Made by a program: the position numbers and the translations under genes. From a virus, in IMG/VR virus record IMGVR_UViG_3300022682_000042, positions 18,542 through 82,541 of that record: 64,000 nt of DNA. One strand, 5' to 3'. The notes beneath the pieces are model-generated. The model worked only from the letters and a program-made list of their open reading frames with translations. It was not told the origin of the DNA and searched no databases. Of this stretch, positions 15,689-23,741 are shown in pieces. How positions within the stretch are numbered: position 1 is the stretch's first letter; every line of letters begins with the position of its first letter.

Positions 15689-16302
15689 TGAGCTTTGAGC
15701 AGGAAGTAGCCGAGGTTTTGGTCAATCTAAGGCGACGGGTTGAACGGCTGGAAATTCAAGAAAGTAGTGGGTCTGGGGCAATACAACTCATTGCCGAAAC
15801 AGAACTAACAGCTGATACTGCTATTGTATCATTAACATCTATCCCTGATAGTTACCGTGGATTGATTGTGACTGGACAATTCAGAACTACTCGTTCTAAT
15901 GATAATGACACTATTGATTTCCGTTTCAATGGTTCGTCAGCTACTAATTATGATTATTTTTCCACAGCGTTTCGAGGTGATTCGGCCACAGTTTATAACT
16001 CAGGTTCTGGAGTCACAGAAATATCGACAGTATTTAACTGTGAAGGTGGAACGGCGTGTGATTCAAATTTTACTCCGGCTTTGGGATATATTTTAGGATA
16101 TGCAGAAACAAATAGGCAAAAACAAATTTTCTCTGTTTTTTCTGGTAGGTTTGGGGATACTACCAGCAATACAGATTTTTTGTATAGGCAAACAATGGGT
16201 CGATGGAGATCGTCAGATGCTATTACCCAAATTGATATGTTCTCAACCAATGGTTGCAATATTGCAGCCTCATCTATTGTTCAGCTATATGGGATACTTT
16301 GA
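15688..16302 (+). CDS. Tail fibre-type receptor-binding protein
   Basis: 204 aa. A short coiled coil (VLVNLRRRVERLEIQ) is followed by a beta-sandwich pattern seen in many phage tip proteins: IVSLTSIPDSYRGLIVTGQ, DFRFNGSSATNYDYF, and a final SSIVQLYGIL. It probably forms a trimer at the tail tip that recognises the host. Lower GGCC density than the hub gene points to recent exchange, as is usual for such proteins. Confidence 0.65.
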   Translation: MSFEQEVAEVLVNLRRRVERLEIQESSGSGAIQLIAETELTADTAIVSLTSIPDSYRGLIVTGQFRTTRSNDNDTIDFRFNGSSATNYDYFSTAFRGDSATVYNSGSGVTEISTVFNCEGGTACDSNFTPALGYILGYAETNRQKQIFSVFSGRFGDTTSNTDFLYRQTMGRWRSSDAITQIDMFSTNGCNIAASSIVQLYGIL

Positions 16303-16619
16303 TGGCTGACAAAGTGATAATTGTTGGAAAAAACATAACAAGAGTTCCATTGTCTGCTGACGAAGAGCAAATCATTGCTGACCGCGCCATTAATGTACCA
16401 CAAGCCGAAGCTGACCGTCTTGCAATATTAAACGCCTGGAAAGTCTGGCTAGGTAATCACCCCGCAGTTCTAAATGTTTTACGAATGACCCCCGATGAAA
16501 TTGAGGCAGAACTGGCCACCTACGATATAACCCAACTCCGGGCTGTTATTACCGCCCAGGCCGTTATTTTGGCCGGTCTGACCAGGGCTGTATTGGCCGA
16601 TATCCAAGATAATTCTTGA
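16302..16619 (+). CDS. Hypothetical protein after the tail fibre
   Basis: 105 aa from ATG 16302, which overlaps the fibre stop. MADKVIIVGKNITRVPLSAD is followed by mostly helix (EEQIIADRAINV, DEIEAELATYD, TRAVLADIQDN). Position suggests a fibre accessory or assembly protein; not recognised as a family. The stop overlaps the -35 box of the next promoter. Confidence 0.55.
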   Translation: MADKVIIVGKNITRVPLSADEEQIIADRAINVPQAEADRLAILNAWKVWLGNHPAVLNVLRMTPDEIEAELATYDITQLRAVITAQAVILAGLTRAVLADIQDNS

Positions 16620-16644
16620 CAAGTATTTTAGGTTGTAGTATAAT
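16616..16644 (+). promoter_or_regulatory. Consensus promoter of the replication module
   Basis: TTGACA (16616-16621), 17-base spacer, TATAAT (16639-16644): a perfect consensus. The spacer holds CAAGTATTTTA, a motif shared with other promoters of this genome. Confidence 0.85.
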
Positions 16645-16694
16645 ATCCTTGTCTATGTTAATCGTTTTAATTAACAGTCAAGGAGAATAGAAAA

Positions 16695-17522
16695 ATGTCT
16701 GACAGTTTTTTCGATCAAGATTTTGGTTATGTGCCGGAGGACCAGGCCGAGGCCGTTCTACCTCCCCTTATTCAGTGGCGGCGGGGAGACCTGCAAAACG
16801 AGGATGAGCGACTCAAGGCCGGTTGTTTTCAATTGCCGGTCGAGCGGTATGGCCTCGATGATGTTGACCCGGTAGATGTTCTTCACGGGTCAAAGACCAT
16901 CCCCAGTTATCTTTTTAAGGGCCTTCACGTGGCTGTCATCGGTTGGCGTAAGGACTGGTTTACCGGCCGGGGTGAGGATATGCGCCGGGTAACGACCTAT
17001 GACCCCAACGTACGGGCCTGGAGCCGGACTCAAGCCTGGGTCCTGGTCAAGCAGTTGGGCAATGCTCAGTTTATGCTGACTTTCAGCCGGTCAAACTCAA
17101 TGGGTTTTGAAGACGCCCTGAACCAATTCCGGCAAACGGTTATCGGCCCGGCCAGCCAGAAGGCCCGACGAGCTTTCCCGGTCTATTCCTTCTGGATGCC
17201 GGTTGGGGTTGGTGATGTCCGGGAATTCAAAGAACAAGGGACCTATGCCACCCCGCCGAAACTCTACTTGACCCCGCCGGTCAAAGAAGAGACCCTCAAG
17301 GATTTGTACATCGGTCCTGATTTGGTAGGGGTTTGCAAAGAGCTTTATCCCCAAGTTAAGGTCTGGGCCGAACGGAAATATGGCAAAGATGAGGTTACCG
17401 GTGACGATGAGGCCGAGTTCGATGATAACGGCCACAACCAGGCCGGGCCACCCCCGCCCCCGGAACCGCCGGCCAATGATGTAGCCCCGGTTTATGCCGG
17501 AGATGGCGAAATCCCGTTCTAA
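16695..17522 (+). CDS. Single-strand DNA-binding-like protein with SSB-type tail
   Basis: 275 aa starting after AAGGAG. The ordered part (1-230) has no clear family name. The end is a disordered acidic/proline linker (EAEFDDNG, GPPPPPEPP) finishing in DGEIPF, almost the DDDIPF tip with which SSB proteins recruit replication enzymes. Its own strong promoter, the terminator behind it, and the following exonuclease, RusA and primase genes support a role as ssDNA-binding protein. Confidence 0.65.
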   Translation: MSDSFFDQDFGYVPEDQAEAVLPPLIQWRRGDLQNEDERLKAGCFQLPVERYGLDDVDPVDVLHGSKTIPSYLFKGLHVAVIGWRKDWFTGRGEDMRRVTTYDPNVRAWSRTQAWVLVKQLGNAQFMLTFSRSNSMGFEDALNQFRQTVIGPASQKARRAFPVYSFWMPVGVGDVREFKEQGTYATPPKLYLTPPVKEETLKDLYIGPDLVGVCKELYPQVKVWAERKYGKDEVTGDDEAEFDDNGHNQAGPPPPPEPPANDVAPVYAGDGEIPF

Positions 17523-17534
17523 ACTGAATAACCG

Positions 17535-17566
17535 GGGGGAGGGTTGAGGCCCTCCCCCATTTTTTA
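17535..17566 (+). terminator. Intrinsic terminator after the SSB-like gene
   Basis: GGGGGAGGG / CCCTCCCCC stem with a six-base loop and six T. It separates the abundant SSB-like transcript from the exonuclease gene at 17585, so downstream expression should be lower. Confidence 0.85.
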
Positions 17567-17584
17567 TCTTAAGGAGTCCATACA

Positions 17585-18373
17585 ATGACTGTACTATTTT
17601 TTGACATCGAAACGATAATCAGGCCCGAAGTCGAGGATGATGCCTGGGACTGGGCAGCCCAACGAACCCAACGGTTCGATACGGCTGTGGCCCTCGGTAA
17701 CAAAGAAGAAGAGGAAGCCGTCAAGCAGTTGGCCGGAACTACCCCGGAGTGGATACAGGTAGTGGGCCTGTCTGTAGCCCGTGATGAAGAGATGCCCCGA
17801 TCAGCCTGGGTGGGAGAACTACTGGAAGATGGCCGGGAAGTGACTGAACAATTCTTACTAGAATCCTTTTGGCAATTGTCCAGGGGACACAATAGCCGGC
17901 CTCCAACGTTGGTCAGCTTTAACGGGTCAGCCTTTGATCTTGATGTTATCCGGCTCCGGTCTGCCCTACTTGGGGTCAAGCCGGGCCGGGACCTGTCAGA
18001 CATTAAACCCTGGGACCGTGAAAGTCATATAGATACATTTAGCTTGAGATGGCCCAAGGCGACACGGGCCAGGATGGGCCTCAAGGATTTGGGGAAACGG
18101 CTGAACCTACCTTTGCCGCAATTTTTGCCAATTGGGATATCACAATTAGAAGGCGATTCAGTAAATACATTATATCAGGAAGCTTTAGAGACTAGGGATT
18201 TTAGTCTTTGTAAGGATTACGGCTTTCTGGACATCTACCTGACCCGTGAGTTCTACCGGGTAGGCCAGGGCTTTTGGTGGCCTCAACAGTTGAGCCGGTG
18301 GAGTGAGGCCGGGTTCCCCTATGACTATGAGGCCGGTAAGTGGGTTGAGGAAGTGCCGCCGGGGTGGGAATGA
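17585..18373 (+). CDS. DnaQ/PolB-like 3'-5' exonuclease
   Basis: 262 aa. Exo I motif LFFDIETI (residues 4-11), Exo II region VSFNGSAFDLDVIRL (about 110-125), and a late DYGFLDIYLTREFY with the third acid. This is the DEDD fold of PolB-type proofreading exonucleases without a polymerase domain. It probably trims 3' ends in phage replication or recombination; RusA follows immediately with overlapping stop and start. Confidence 0.75.
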   Translation: MTVLFFDIETIIRPEVEDDAWDWAAQRTQRFDTAVALGNKEEEEAVKQLAGTTPEWIQVVGLSVARDEEMPRSAWVGELLEDGREVTEQFLLESFWQLSRGHNSRPPTLVSFNGSAFDLDVIRLRSALLGVKPGRDLSDIKPWDRESHIDTFSLRWPKATRARMGLKDLGKRLNLPLPQFLPIGISQLEGDSVNTLYQEALETRDFSLCKDYGFLDIYLTREFYRVGQGFWWPQQLSRWSEAGFPYDYEAGKWVEEVPPGWE

Positions 18374-18747
18374 TGCAGGCTGTTATTGAAATCCCCGGCC
18401 AAGCAATGAGCCTTAAAAACTCAAAACAAATTATCAAGGCCGGAAAGTCCTGGCGACTTGTCCCATCAAAACCATACCGGCAATGGGCCGAGGCTGTTTT
18501 GTGGCAACTCAAGGTCAACGAGAATGTGAGCCGACAGTGGCGGTATCCTCTTCGGGTTAGCTTCCATTTTTACCGAAGAACCAGGCACCGGTTTGACTAT
18601 ATCAATTTAGCCCAGGGTCCTCTTGATTTGTTGGTAGAAGCTGGTATTATAGAGGATGATGATATGAGACACATCGTCCCCGGTGATTTCTCATGGTCAT
18701 TAGATAAGAATAACCCCCGCACTATTATCAAATTGGAGGAATTATGA
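18370..18747 (+). CDS. rusA: RusA-family Holliday junction resolvase
   Basis: 125 aa from ATG 18370, overlapping the exonuclease stop (ATGA). IPGQAMSLKNSKQI at the start and DYINLAQGPLDLLVEAGIIE with DDDMRHI later fit the RusA fold, in which dimers cleave four-way junctions with acidic residues D, D and D. It acts in recombination-dependent replication or in cleaning junctions before packaging. Overlaps the next start by four bases. Confidence 0.8.
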   Translation: MMQAVIEIPGQAMSLKNSKQIIKAGKSWRLVPSKPYRQWAEAVLWQLKVNENVSRQWRYPLRVSFHFYRRTRHRFDYINLAQGPLDLLVEAGIIEDDDMRHIVPGDFSWSLDKNNPRTIIKLEEL

Positions 18748-19580
18748 CCGAAACAAGAGAGACCTATACTATTGGCAATTTGACCCTGGTCGAGACGAAA
18801 AGTCGGGATATCCCAACCGATCAATTACTTGAAGAATGGTTCCGGCTAACAGAGACCGGCCTTATCCAACTTCGACAAGATACCCCACCCCAAGATATCC
18901 TGGAATTGCTTGGCTACCGGCTGGCCTCAGACCTGGACGAACTACGATGGCAGATAGGGGACTGGGCTGTATTGATGGCCTCTCATTATGGCCTGGAAGC
19001 TTACGAGAGGCTGGTGGTGGTTTGTGGCCTGAACCATAAGGCCACAGCCGTGGAGGATTGGGCCTATATCTGTCGGGGAGTGTCTCAACCGGTCCGTTGC
19101 CCTGACCTATCTATCTACTACCACCGGCTAGTTGTTCCCCTGAGAGACCCGGCCAAACAGGGGGAATGGCTAGGCCGGTGTGTCGAAGAGGGCTGGTCCA
19201 TCAGCCGGTTTGAGGCCGAACTGAGGAAGGCCGGGGAGAAAGAGCCGGAGGCCGAAAAACCGTATTACCCTTCTGACCGGGAATACGAATTGATGCTTGA
19301 GGCTGAGGCCGAACGTAAGGCCCGGTATGAGGCCCAGGACCGGTTGGCCGAAGTGGAGAATGAACTGTCTGAGGCCCGATCAAAACTTGACCAGTATGCC
19401 GATGGCTTACCGGCCCCGGAAGTGGCCAGGGGGCAGGTTAGGGAAGTTGTCCGGGTTCTACGGGAATTTGCCTCTACCCTGGAACTGGTTGAGATAGTCA
19501 AAGACCCGGCCAAGTGGGTCAGGACTGTTCGGGCCTTATTGGAGTCGGTGGCCACTGACTTGGAGGAACTTGAGGCTTGA
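18744..19580 (+). CDS. ParB/KorB-like DNA-binding protein with coiled coil
   Basis: 278 aa. Residues about 60-150 resemble the HTH part of plasmid ParB-like regulators: YERLVVVCGLNHKATAVEDW then PDLSIYYHRLVVPLRDP and EEGWSISRFEAELR. Residues 180-225 are a strong coiled coil (EAERKARYEAQDRLAEVENE). The N-terminal ParB nuclease fold is not seen. Likely a replication or partition regulator. The stop overlaps the -35 of the promoter that follows. Confidence 0.6.
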   Translation: MTETRETYTIGNLTLVETKSRDIPTDQLLEEWFRLTETGLIQLRQDTPPQDILELLGYRLASDLDELRWQIGDWAVLMASHYGLEAYERLVVVCGLNHKATAVEDWAYICRGVSQPVRCPDLSIYYHRLVVPLRDPAKQGEWLGRCVEEGWSISRFEAELRKAGEKEPEAEKPYYPSDREYELMLEAEAERKARYEAQDRLAEVENELSEARSKLDQYADGLPAPEVARGQVREVVRVLREFASTLELVEIVKDPAKWVRTVRALLESVATDLEELEA

Positions 19581-19605
19581 CAAAAATACTTGACTGTAGT
19601 ATAAT
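19577..19605 (+). promoter_or_regulatory. Consensus promoter of leader RNA 1
   Basis: TTGACA (19577-19582), 17-base spacer, TATAAT (19600-19605). The spacer contains AAAATACTTG, shared with other promoters here. Confidence 0.85.
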
Positions 19606-19611
19606 GCCTAT

Positions 19612-19864
19612 GTAGAGTTTTTTGAGATTAACCCGGCGGGGTGGGATGGCAACTACCCCAGGAAGGGCCGGGAACTTAGAAAAATAAGGGACATCGGAGA
19701 AAACAGTGAAACGTACATTTCACAGTTTAATACACTTTACTATAGCTAAAAACGCTTTTATCTCTGGCCGGCCCCCGTCCCTATGGGGGCCAGCCAAGCC
19801 CCCGGCCAACGGCAGCGATGCCACTGTTTTCTCCGGGGCCGGTCAGAGGTAAAGGTGTTTTTTT
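19612..19864 (+). ncRNA. Structured leader RNA 1 (interleaved helices plus terminator)
   Basis: About 250 bases from the promoter to a T-run. First a hairpin with CCCGGC (19632-19637) and GGGGT paired to ACCCC and GCCGGG (19667-19672). Then AAATAAGGGAC (19682-19692). Helix A: CGGAGAAAACAGTG (19695-19708) is the exact complement of 19822-19835 (14 bp). Helix C: 19751-19771 pairs with 19839-19859 over 21 bp with four GU pairs and is followed by seven T (19858-19864), a terminator. Because the order is A, C, A', C', both together would make a pseudoknot. The primase gene starts about 80 bases later. Confidence 0.75.
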
Positions 19865-19870
19865 ATTTGG

Positions 19871-19890
19871 TGAGATTGGTTGAATGTGAC
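19871..19890 (+). repeat. 20-base motif repeated at 43479
   Basis: TGAGATTGGTTGAATGTGAC differs at a single base from 43479-43498. Here it lies just after the leader terminator and before the primase; there it lies at the predicted transcript start of the portal leader. It may be a regulatory site acting in RNA or DNA. Confidence 0.5.
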
Positions 19891-19942
19891 GAAAGCCTGG
19901 TGATGGAACAAGCCGGGGCGCAAAGACTGCCGGGGTTCTAAA

Positions 19943-20968
19943 ATGATGGACCTAACCTCCCTCAAGCTATCTGTCAGCCTGGCAGAATTAGTAGAACGTC
20001 GGTTAGGCCCTCCCACCGGCAAAACAAACCCGATGTGGCCCTGTCCTTTCCACGACGATAGAGATCCATCTTTTGGGATCTTTGTAGACCAGGCCGGGGC
20101 CGAACGGTACAAATGTTTTGGCTGTGGGGCCACCGGGGATGTATTCGACTGGTTAGAGGCTACCGGCCAGGCCCACAACTTAACTGAGGCCATAGAACTG
20201 CTTAACGGCAAACCCGGCAAACCGATCAAACTATCCCCGGAAGCCCAGGCCAGAGTCGAACAAATAAGACAAGAGAGGCTGACCGAAAAGCAACGAAAGG
20301 CCCAGGAAGCCCTGTCTACCCTGGATAGGTTGTCCGACAAGGTGGAAGTCTATCATCGACAGGTGGGGGAGATATTAGGCCATTGGGAGACTGAGGGGAT
20401 ACAGGCTGAGGCCGTAGGCCGGTGGAAGTTGGGATATTGCCCTTCATTTCCTGTGGCCGGTCGGTCGGAACCAACGGCCGTTATCCCCTATTTCGAGGGG
20501 GGCCGGTTAGTCAATTTGAGACATCGGCTACTGTACCCCAATGGTCACGGCAAGTACCGGCCCGAATTTGCCGGTATCCCCAACCGGCCTTTCAACCTGG
20601 ATGTGTTGAGGCCCAACGATATCCCCTTTTGGCTGCTGGAACCGGGTGAATATGTACTGGTTGAGGGAGAGAAGAAGGCTATCGTCTTGACCGAGTGGGG
20701 CCTGCCGGCCATTGGCCTACCAGGGGTCTCTTCCTGGCAATCTGAGTGGGCCAAAGAGTTTACCGGGGCCGGAACTGTCTTTGTGGCCCTGGATGACCAG
20801 CAGCCCCAGACATTAGCCCAGGCAGGCCGGATAGGGACTGACCTGGTGGGGGCCAGGGTTAACGTAAGAGTGGCATCTATGCCCTGCAAGCCGGATGACT
20901 TCTTTGTCCGGTATGGGGGAAGGGCGGATGATTTTATAGGGATATTGAAGCAAGGGAGGAATCTATGA
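19943..20968 (+). CDS. DNA primase (CHC2 zinc finger plus TOPRIM)
   Basis: 341 aa. Zinc finger CPFHDDRDPSFG with H37 and C34, then YKCFGCGATGDVFDWL (C58, C61) is the classic DnaG CHC2 motif. A TOPRIM domain follows: VLVEGEKKAIVLTEWG with the glutamate, and FVALDDQQP with the aspartates. A separate RNA-polymerase core between them seems reduced, so it may be a short phage primase. Expression depends on passing the terminator of leader RNA 1. Overlaps the next gene (ATGA). Confidence 0.85.
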   Translation: MMDLTSLKLSVSLAELVERRLGPPTGKTNPMWPCPFHDDRDPSFGIFVDQAGAERYKCFGCGATGDVFDWLEATGQAHNLTEAIELLNGKPGKPIKLSPEAQARVEQIRQERLTEKQRKAQEALSTLDRLSDKVEVYHRQVGEILGHWETEGIQAEAVGRWKLGYCPSFPVAGRSEPTAVIPYFEGGRLVNLRHRLLYPNGHGKYRPEFAGIPNRPFNLDVLRPNDIPFWLLEPGEYVLVEGEKKAIVLTEWGLPAIGLPGVSSWQSEWAKEFTGAGTVFVALDDQQPQTLAQAGRIGTDLVGARVNVRVASMPCKPDDFFVRYGGRADDFIGILKQGRNL

Positions 20969-21297
20969 CAACAGAATATACCGGAACAATTTGGGCAAAA
21001 AGCAATGACAGGCAGGCTTTAGAAAATATAGGGATTATTCTTGGGAGTCATAATGGATATGAATTTACAAATTGTATAGTCTCTGAAGAAGCTATGGAAA
21101 AACTGGATAAACTTTGGGGCCGATATTATTGGAAATTAGAGGATAAAGAATGGGTCACAGTTGGATGTAGTAGTGGAAACTGTCGAGGCCGAAGAAACGG
21201 GAAAAGGGGCTTCCCGGTAACTATTAAAGCATCAAAATTAGAAGATTATAACTCTGGCAAATATAGACCAGTATGTAATGAGTGCTTTAGTAAATAG
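20965..21297 (+). CDS. Hypothetical protein in the replication operon
   Basis: 110 aa. It carries two cysteine pairs (VGCSSGNCRGRRNGKRG and PVCNECFSK), which could bind zinc. Translationally coupled to the primase by overlap. AT-rich compared with its neighbours. No family recognised. Confidence 0.55.
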   Translation: MTTEYTGTIWAKSNDRQALENIGIILGSHNGYEFTNCIVSEEAMEKLDKLWGRYYWKLEDKEWVTVGCSSGNCRGRRNGKRGFPVTIKASKLEDYNSGKYRPVCNECFSK

Positions 21298-21306
21298 GAG
21301 AAAGCT

Positions 21307-21492
21307 ATGACCCAAGAATTTACACCCGACCAATTATTGGAATGGCTCGAAGAGGCCAAAGAACTCGAGGAATATTACCGGAAGAACCTTATCCAGTGGA
21401 AACGGGTCCGAGAGAACCTTGAGGCCCGGCTGAACCTGGTTATCGATCAGCAGTTGGCAGTTATGGAAGTCGAAAAATGGCTGGATCAATAG
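21307..21492 (+). CDS. Small helical hypothetical protein
   Basis: 61 aa behind AGGAGAAAG. Nearly all helix (LLEWLEEAKELEEYYRKN, LEARLNLVIDQQ), possibly a coiled coil. Overlaps the next gene by 16 bases. Function unknown. Confidence 0.6.
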   Translation: MTQEFTPDQLLEWLEEAKELEEYYRKNLIQWKRVRENLEARLNLVIDQQLAVMEVEKWLDQ

Positions 21493-21704
21493 ACTGTGAC
21501 TGTGGCAAGGTCAACGTATTTCCTACCCTGGAACTGGCCGAACAGGCCGTAAACCACTATAACCGGGATAGATGCACCCCTAACGGAGTGAGGCAGTACC
21601 CGGTTCGTTGTACTCGCTGTGGCCAATATTGCCTGACCAGCCATAAGTATGGCGAGTGGAGGCCGGGGGTGGCAGTGGAAGAGATGGTGGAGGCTGAGGT
21701 TTGA
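21477..21704 (+). CDS. Small zinc-ribbon-like hypothetical protein
   Basis: 75 aa. Cysteines in CDCGKVNVF and VRCTRCGQYCLTSHKYGEW suggest a zinc ribbon; such proteins recur in phage operons. Its stop overlaps the -35 box of the next promoter. Confidence 0.6.
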   Translation: MAGSIDCDCGKVNVFPTLELAEQAVNHYNRDRCTPNGVRQYPVRCTRCGQYCLTSHKYGEWRPGVAVEEMVEAEV

Positions 21705-21729
21705 CTACAAAATACTTTGGGGGTATAAT
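21701..21729 (+). promoter_or_regulatory. Promoter of leader RNA 2
   Basis: TTGACT (21701-21706), 17-base spacer, TATAAT (21724-21729). Confidence 0.8.
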
Positions 21730-21735
21730 ATCTGT

Positions 21736-21907
21736 ACAATTGAATGGTAGTTCATTCCCTTTGGCCGGGGAATGGCTGCCGGTAAGTAAGACAAGCCCAT
21801 AGTCACGGTGACTCCTGTTTTTTCGGGGCCGCTGGATAGCTATCTATCATTGACTATGGGGGTAGATGGCAGGCCAGCCAGCGGTGCCGAAAGGATGGGA
21901 GTTTTTT
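21736..21907 (+). ncRNA. Structured leader RNA 2 (interleaved helices plus terminator)
   Basis: A 5' hairpin CATTCCC / GGGAATG (about 21753-21773). Helix A: CCCATAGTCA (21796-21805) pairs exactly with TGACTATGGG (21851-21860). Helix C: 21811-21835 pairs with 21878-21902, 25 positions with one G-G mismatch, then six T (21902-21907). The order A, C, A', C' is the same as in leader RNA 1. The ATG of the HNH gene is four bases after the T-run and its only ribosome site (GGGAG) lies inside helix C, so the helix can block both transcription and translation. Confidence 0.75.
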
Positions 21908-21910
21908 ATT

Positions 21911-22732
21911 ATGGCAAAACGGAAAAGTATAAGCAAGAAAACAAGATTTGAAGTATTTAAGCGTGATAGTTTTACTTGCCAGTATTGTGGTAGGTCTGCC
22001 CCTGATGTGCTTCTCCAAATAGATCATATTGAGCCATATTCAAAAACAGAAGATAATGACATTCTTAATCTAGTTACAAGCTGTTCGGACTGTAACTTGG
22101 GAAAAGGAGCCAAGTCTTTACAAGATGATACTGTAATCAAGAAAAAGAAACAACAATTAAATGAATTACAGGAAAGACGAGAGCAGCTTGAAATGATGAT
22201 GGCTTGGCATCGGTCTTTACTTGATTTGGAAGAACAGGCAGTTACCGAGTTATCTGACTTTTGGTCTGAATTGACAGAATATAACTTAAATGAATATGGA
22301 CTAAAAAACATTAAGCGATGGGTAAAACGATTTGGTCTTCAAGAAGTTATTGAAGTTATGAAAATATCAACATCTCAATATCTAAAATATGAATATACCG
22401 AGGAAAATCCTACTTCACCTACCCACGAATCTGTTGAAAAAAGTTTCAACTATATTCCAAAAATTTGTGCATCACGTCGAAAAACAAAAGATAAGCCCTA
22501 TTTGAAAGACCTGTATTATATCAGGGGTATTATTAGAAATCGTCTGTCTTATATCAACGAGTGGCAATCAATCCAAATTATGGAAGAGGCTTTTTTAGTA
22601 GGTGTATCTATTGACACCTTAAAAAATATCGCTCTGGCAGTAGACTCCTGGAAAGAGTTTAAGGTAACAGTTGATTACTGCAAGGATTATAAAGAAAGGG
22701 AAAGTGGCGAAAATGGGCAAGAAACTTTATGA
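21911..22732 (+). CDS. HNH endonuclease
   Basis: 273 aa. Residues 8-65 form an HNH fold with zinc pairs: TRFEVFKRDSFTCQYCG (C23, C26), IDHIEPYSK (H39), LVTSCSDCNLGKG (C58, C61). Residues 80-130 are helical; the C-terminal part is not recognised. Probably a free-standing homing or packaging-type nuclease. AT-rich relative to flanks. I chose ATG 21911 rather than an earlier ATG at 21866, because the latter would translate through the terminator helix. Confidence 0.8.
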   Translation: MAKRKSISKKTRFEVFKRDSFTCQYCGRSAPDVLLQIDHIEPYSKTEDNDILNLVTSCSDCNLGKGAKSLQDDTVIKKKKQQLNELQERREQLEMMMAWHRSLLDLEEQAVTELSDFWSELTEYNLNEYGLKNIKRWVKRFGLQEVIEVMKISTSQYLKYEYTEENPTSPTHESVEKSFNYIPKICASRRKTKDKPYLKDLYYIRGIIRNRLSYINEWQSIQIMEEAFLVGVSIDTLKNIALAVDSWKEFKVTVDYCKDYKERESGENGQETL

Positions 22733-23741
22733 AAAATCTCAGTCTGGTAATTTTAGATTTAAGACCACCAGAAAAATAGGAGATGTCCGAATACCTAATT
22801 ATGTTTATGACTTATGGATGCCACTTGTCGGAGCCACAGCTATAGGCGTATATGGAACATACTGCCGACTGGAAAGAGAAGGTTCTGTCAAGGCTATTAC
22901 AATGGCAGACCTTGCAAAAGCCTGCCGAATAGGGACCGATAAGTTACGAACAATCAATGAAACATTAGAGGAGTGTGGTTTTGTTTCTATTACCAAACCA
23001 GAGGGGGCGGCCCGGCTCATGCATTTTACAACAGAAATCACTACTCATAATCCACCATTTGTTATTCCCAAAAAGTTAATTGAAAAACTGGCTATTACCA
23101 GTGGTTATGAGGTTTTAAGCAAGTGGTTAGTTGAAGAAAATGACCAAGAAGATGAAGACCAAACTCCATCTTCGGAAAACCTAGATGGGTTTTCCGAAGA
23201 GCCTAACCAGGCCCTTGACGAAGACCTATCTGGGTCTCCCAAGGTTGTAGCCCTTGGTTTGCAACCCTTGGAGGTTGCAGAAAGTGAACCTTCTTTTTCT
23301 GGAAAAAACGGCCAACCCTCTGACCCGACAGACTTCTTTTTTGCTGGAAAAGAAGTAAACGAGTTAACCGGTCCTAATCCAACCGACCAACACTTTCGAT
23401 ACGGACAGGAGGTAGAACGGGCCTTTGACGAATTAGCCGGCGGATGGGGTAAGACGGCCCAACAACGATTGGTTCAGCGAGACTTGCTCAGGGGTGGTGT
23501 AGTTGAACGTGAAAAGCGGGGCGAGAAATTTGATTTGGCTCAGTGGGAGCAGTCTATCCGGGAGAGTATAGGCCGGGGGGTTGGGGCTGGTAACATTGCC
23601 CGGTTCTGGGAGGTCTATGACTGCGGGGGAAGTTATGAAGAGTATCTCAGGCAGGCTTACCCGAAAGAGAACAAGTCTGCACAATCCCGTTATGGCATAC
23701 AGGAAAGGGAAGACGGTAAGACCGTCCTGGTGATAGATTGA
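22713..23741 (+). CDS. Replication initiator-like protein
   Basis: 342 aa from ATG 22713, overlapping the end of the HNH gene. The first 130 residues look like a winged helix of the DnaD / replication protein O type: IPNYVYDLWMPLVGATAIGV, YCRLERE, ITMADLAKACRIGTDKLRTI, LEECGFV. The middle is disordered and acidic. The last 110 residues have a helical end (YDCGGSYEEYLRQAY). It lies directly before the helicase, the usual place for an initiator and helicase loader. Confidence 0.65.
   Translation: MGKKLYEKSQSGNFRFKTTRKIGDVRIPNYVYDLWMPLVGATAIGVYGTYCRLEREGSVKAITMADLAKACRIGTDKLRTINETLEECGFVSITKPEGAARLMHFTTEITTHNPPFVIPKKLIEKLAITSGYEVLSKWLVEENDQEDEDQTPSSENLDGFSEEPNQALDEDLSGSPKVVALGLQPLEVAESEPSFSGKNGQPSDPTDFFFAGKEVNELTGPNPTDQHFRYGQEVERAFDELAGGWGKTAQQRLVQRDLLRGGVVEREKRGEKFDLAQWEQSIRESIGRGVGAGNIARFWEVYDCGGSYEEYLRQAYPKENKSAQSRYGIQEREDGKTVLVID

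Noticed and set aside
19612-21907. HEARO/IscB omega RNA or group I intron for the leader RNAs
   Set aside because: The HNH proteins lack the PLMP and RuvC parts of IscB-like proteins, the third RNA precedes a primase, and no split exon or intron core is seen.
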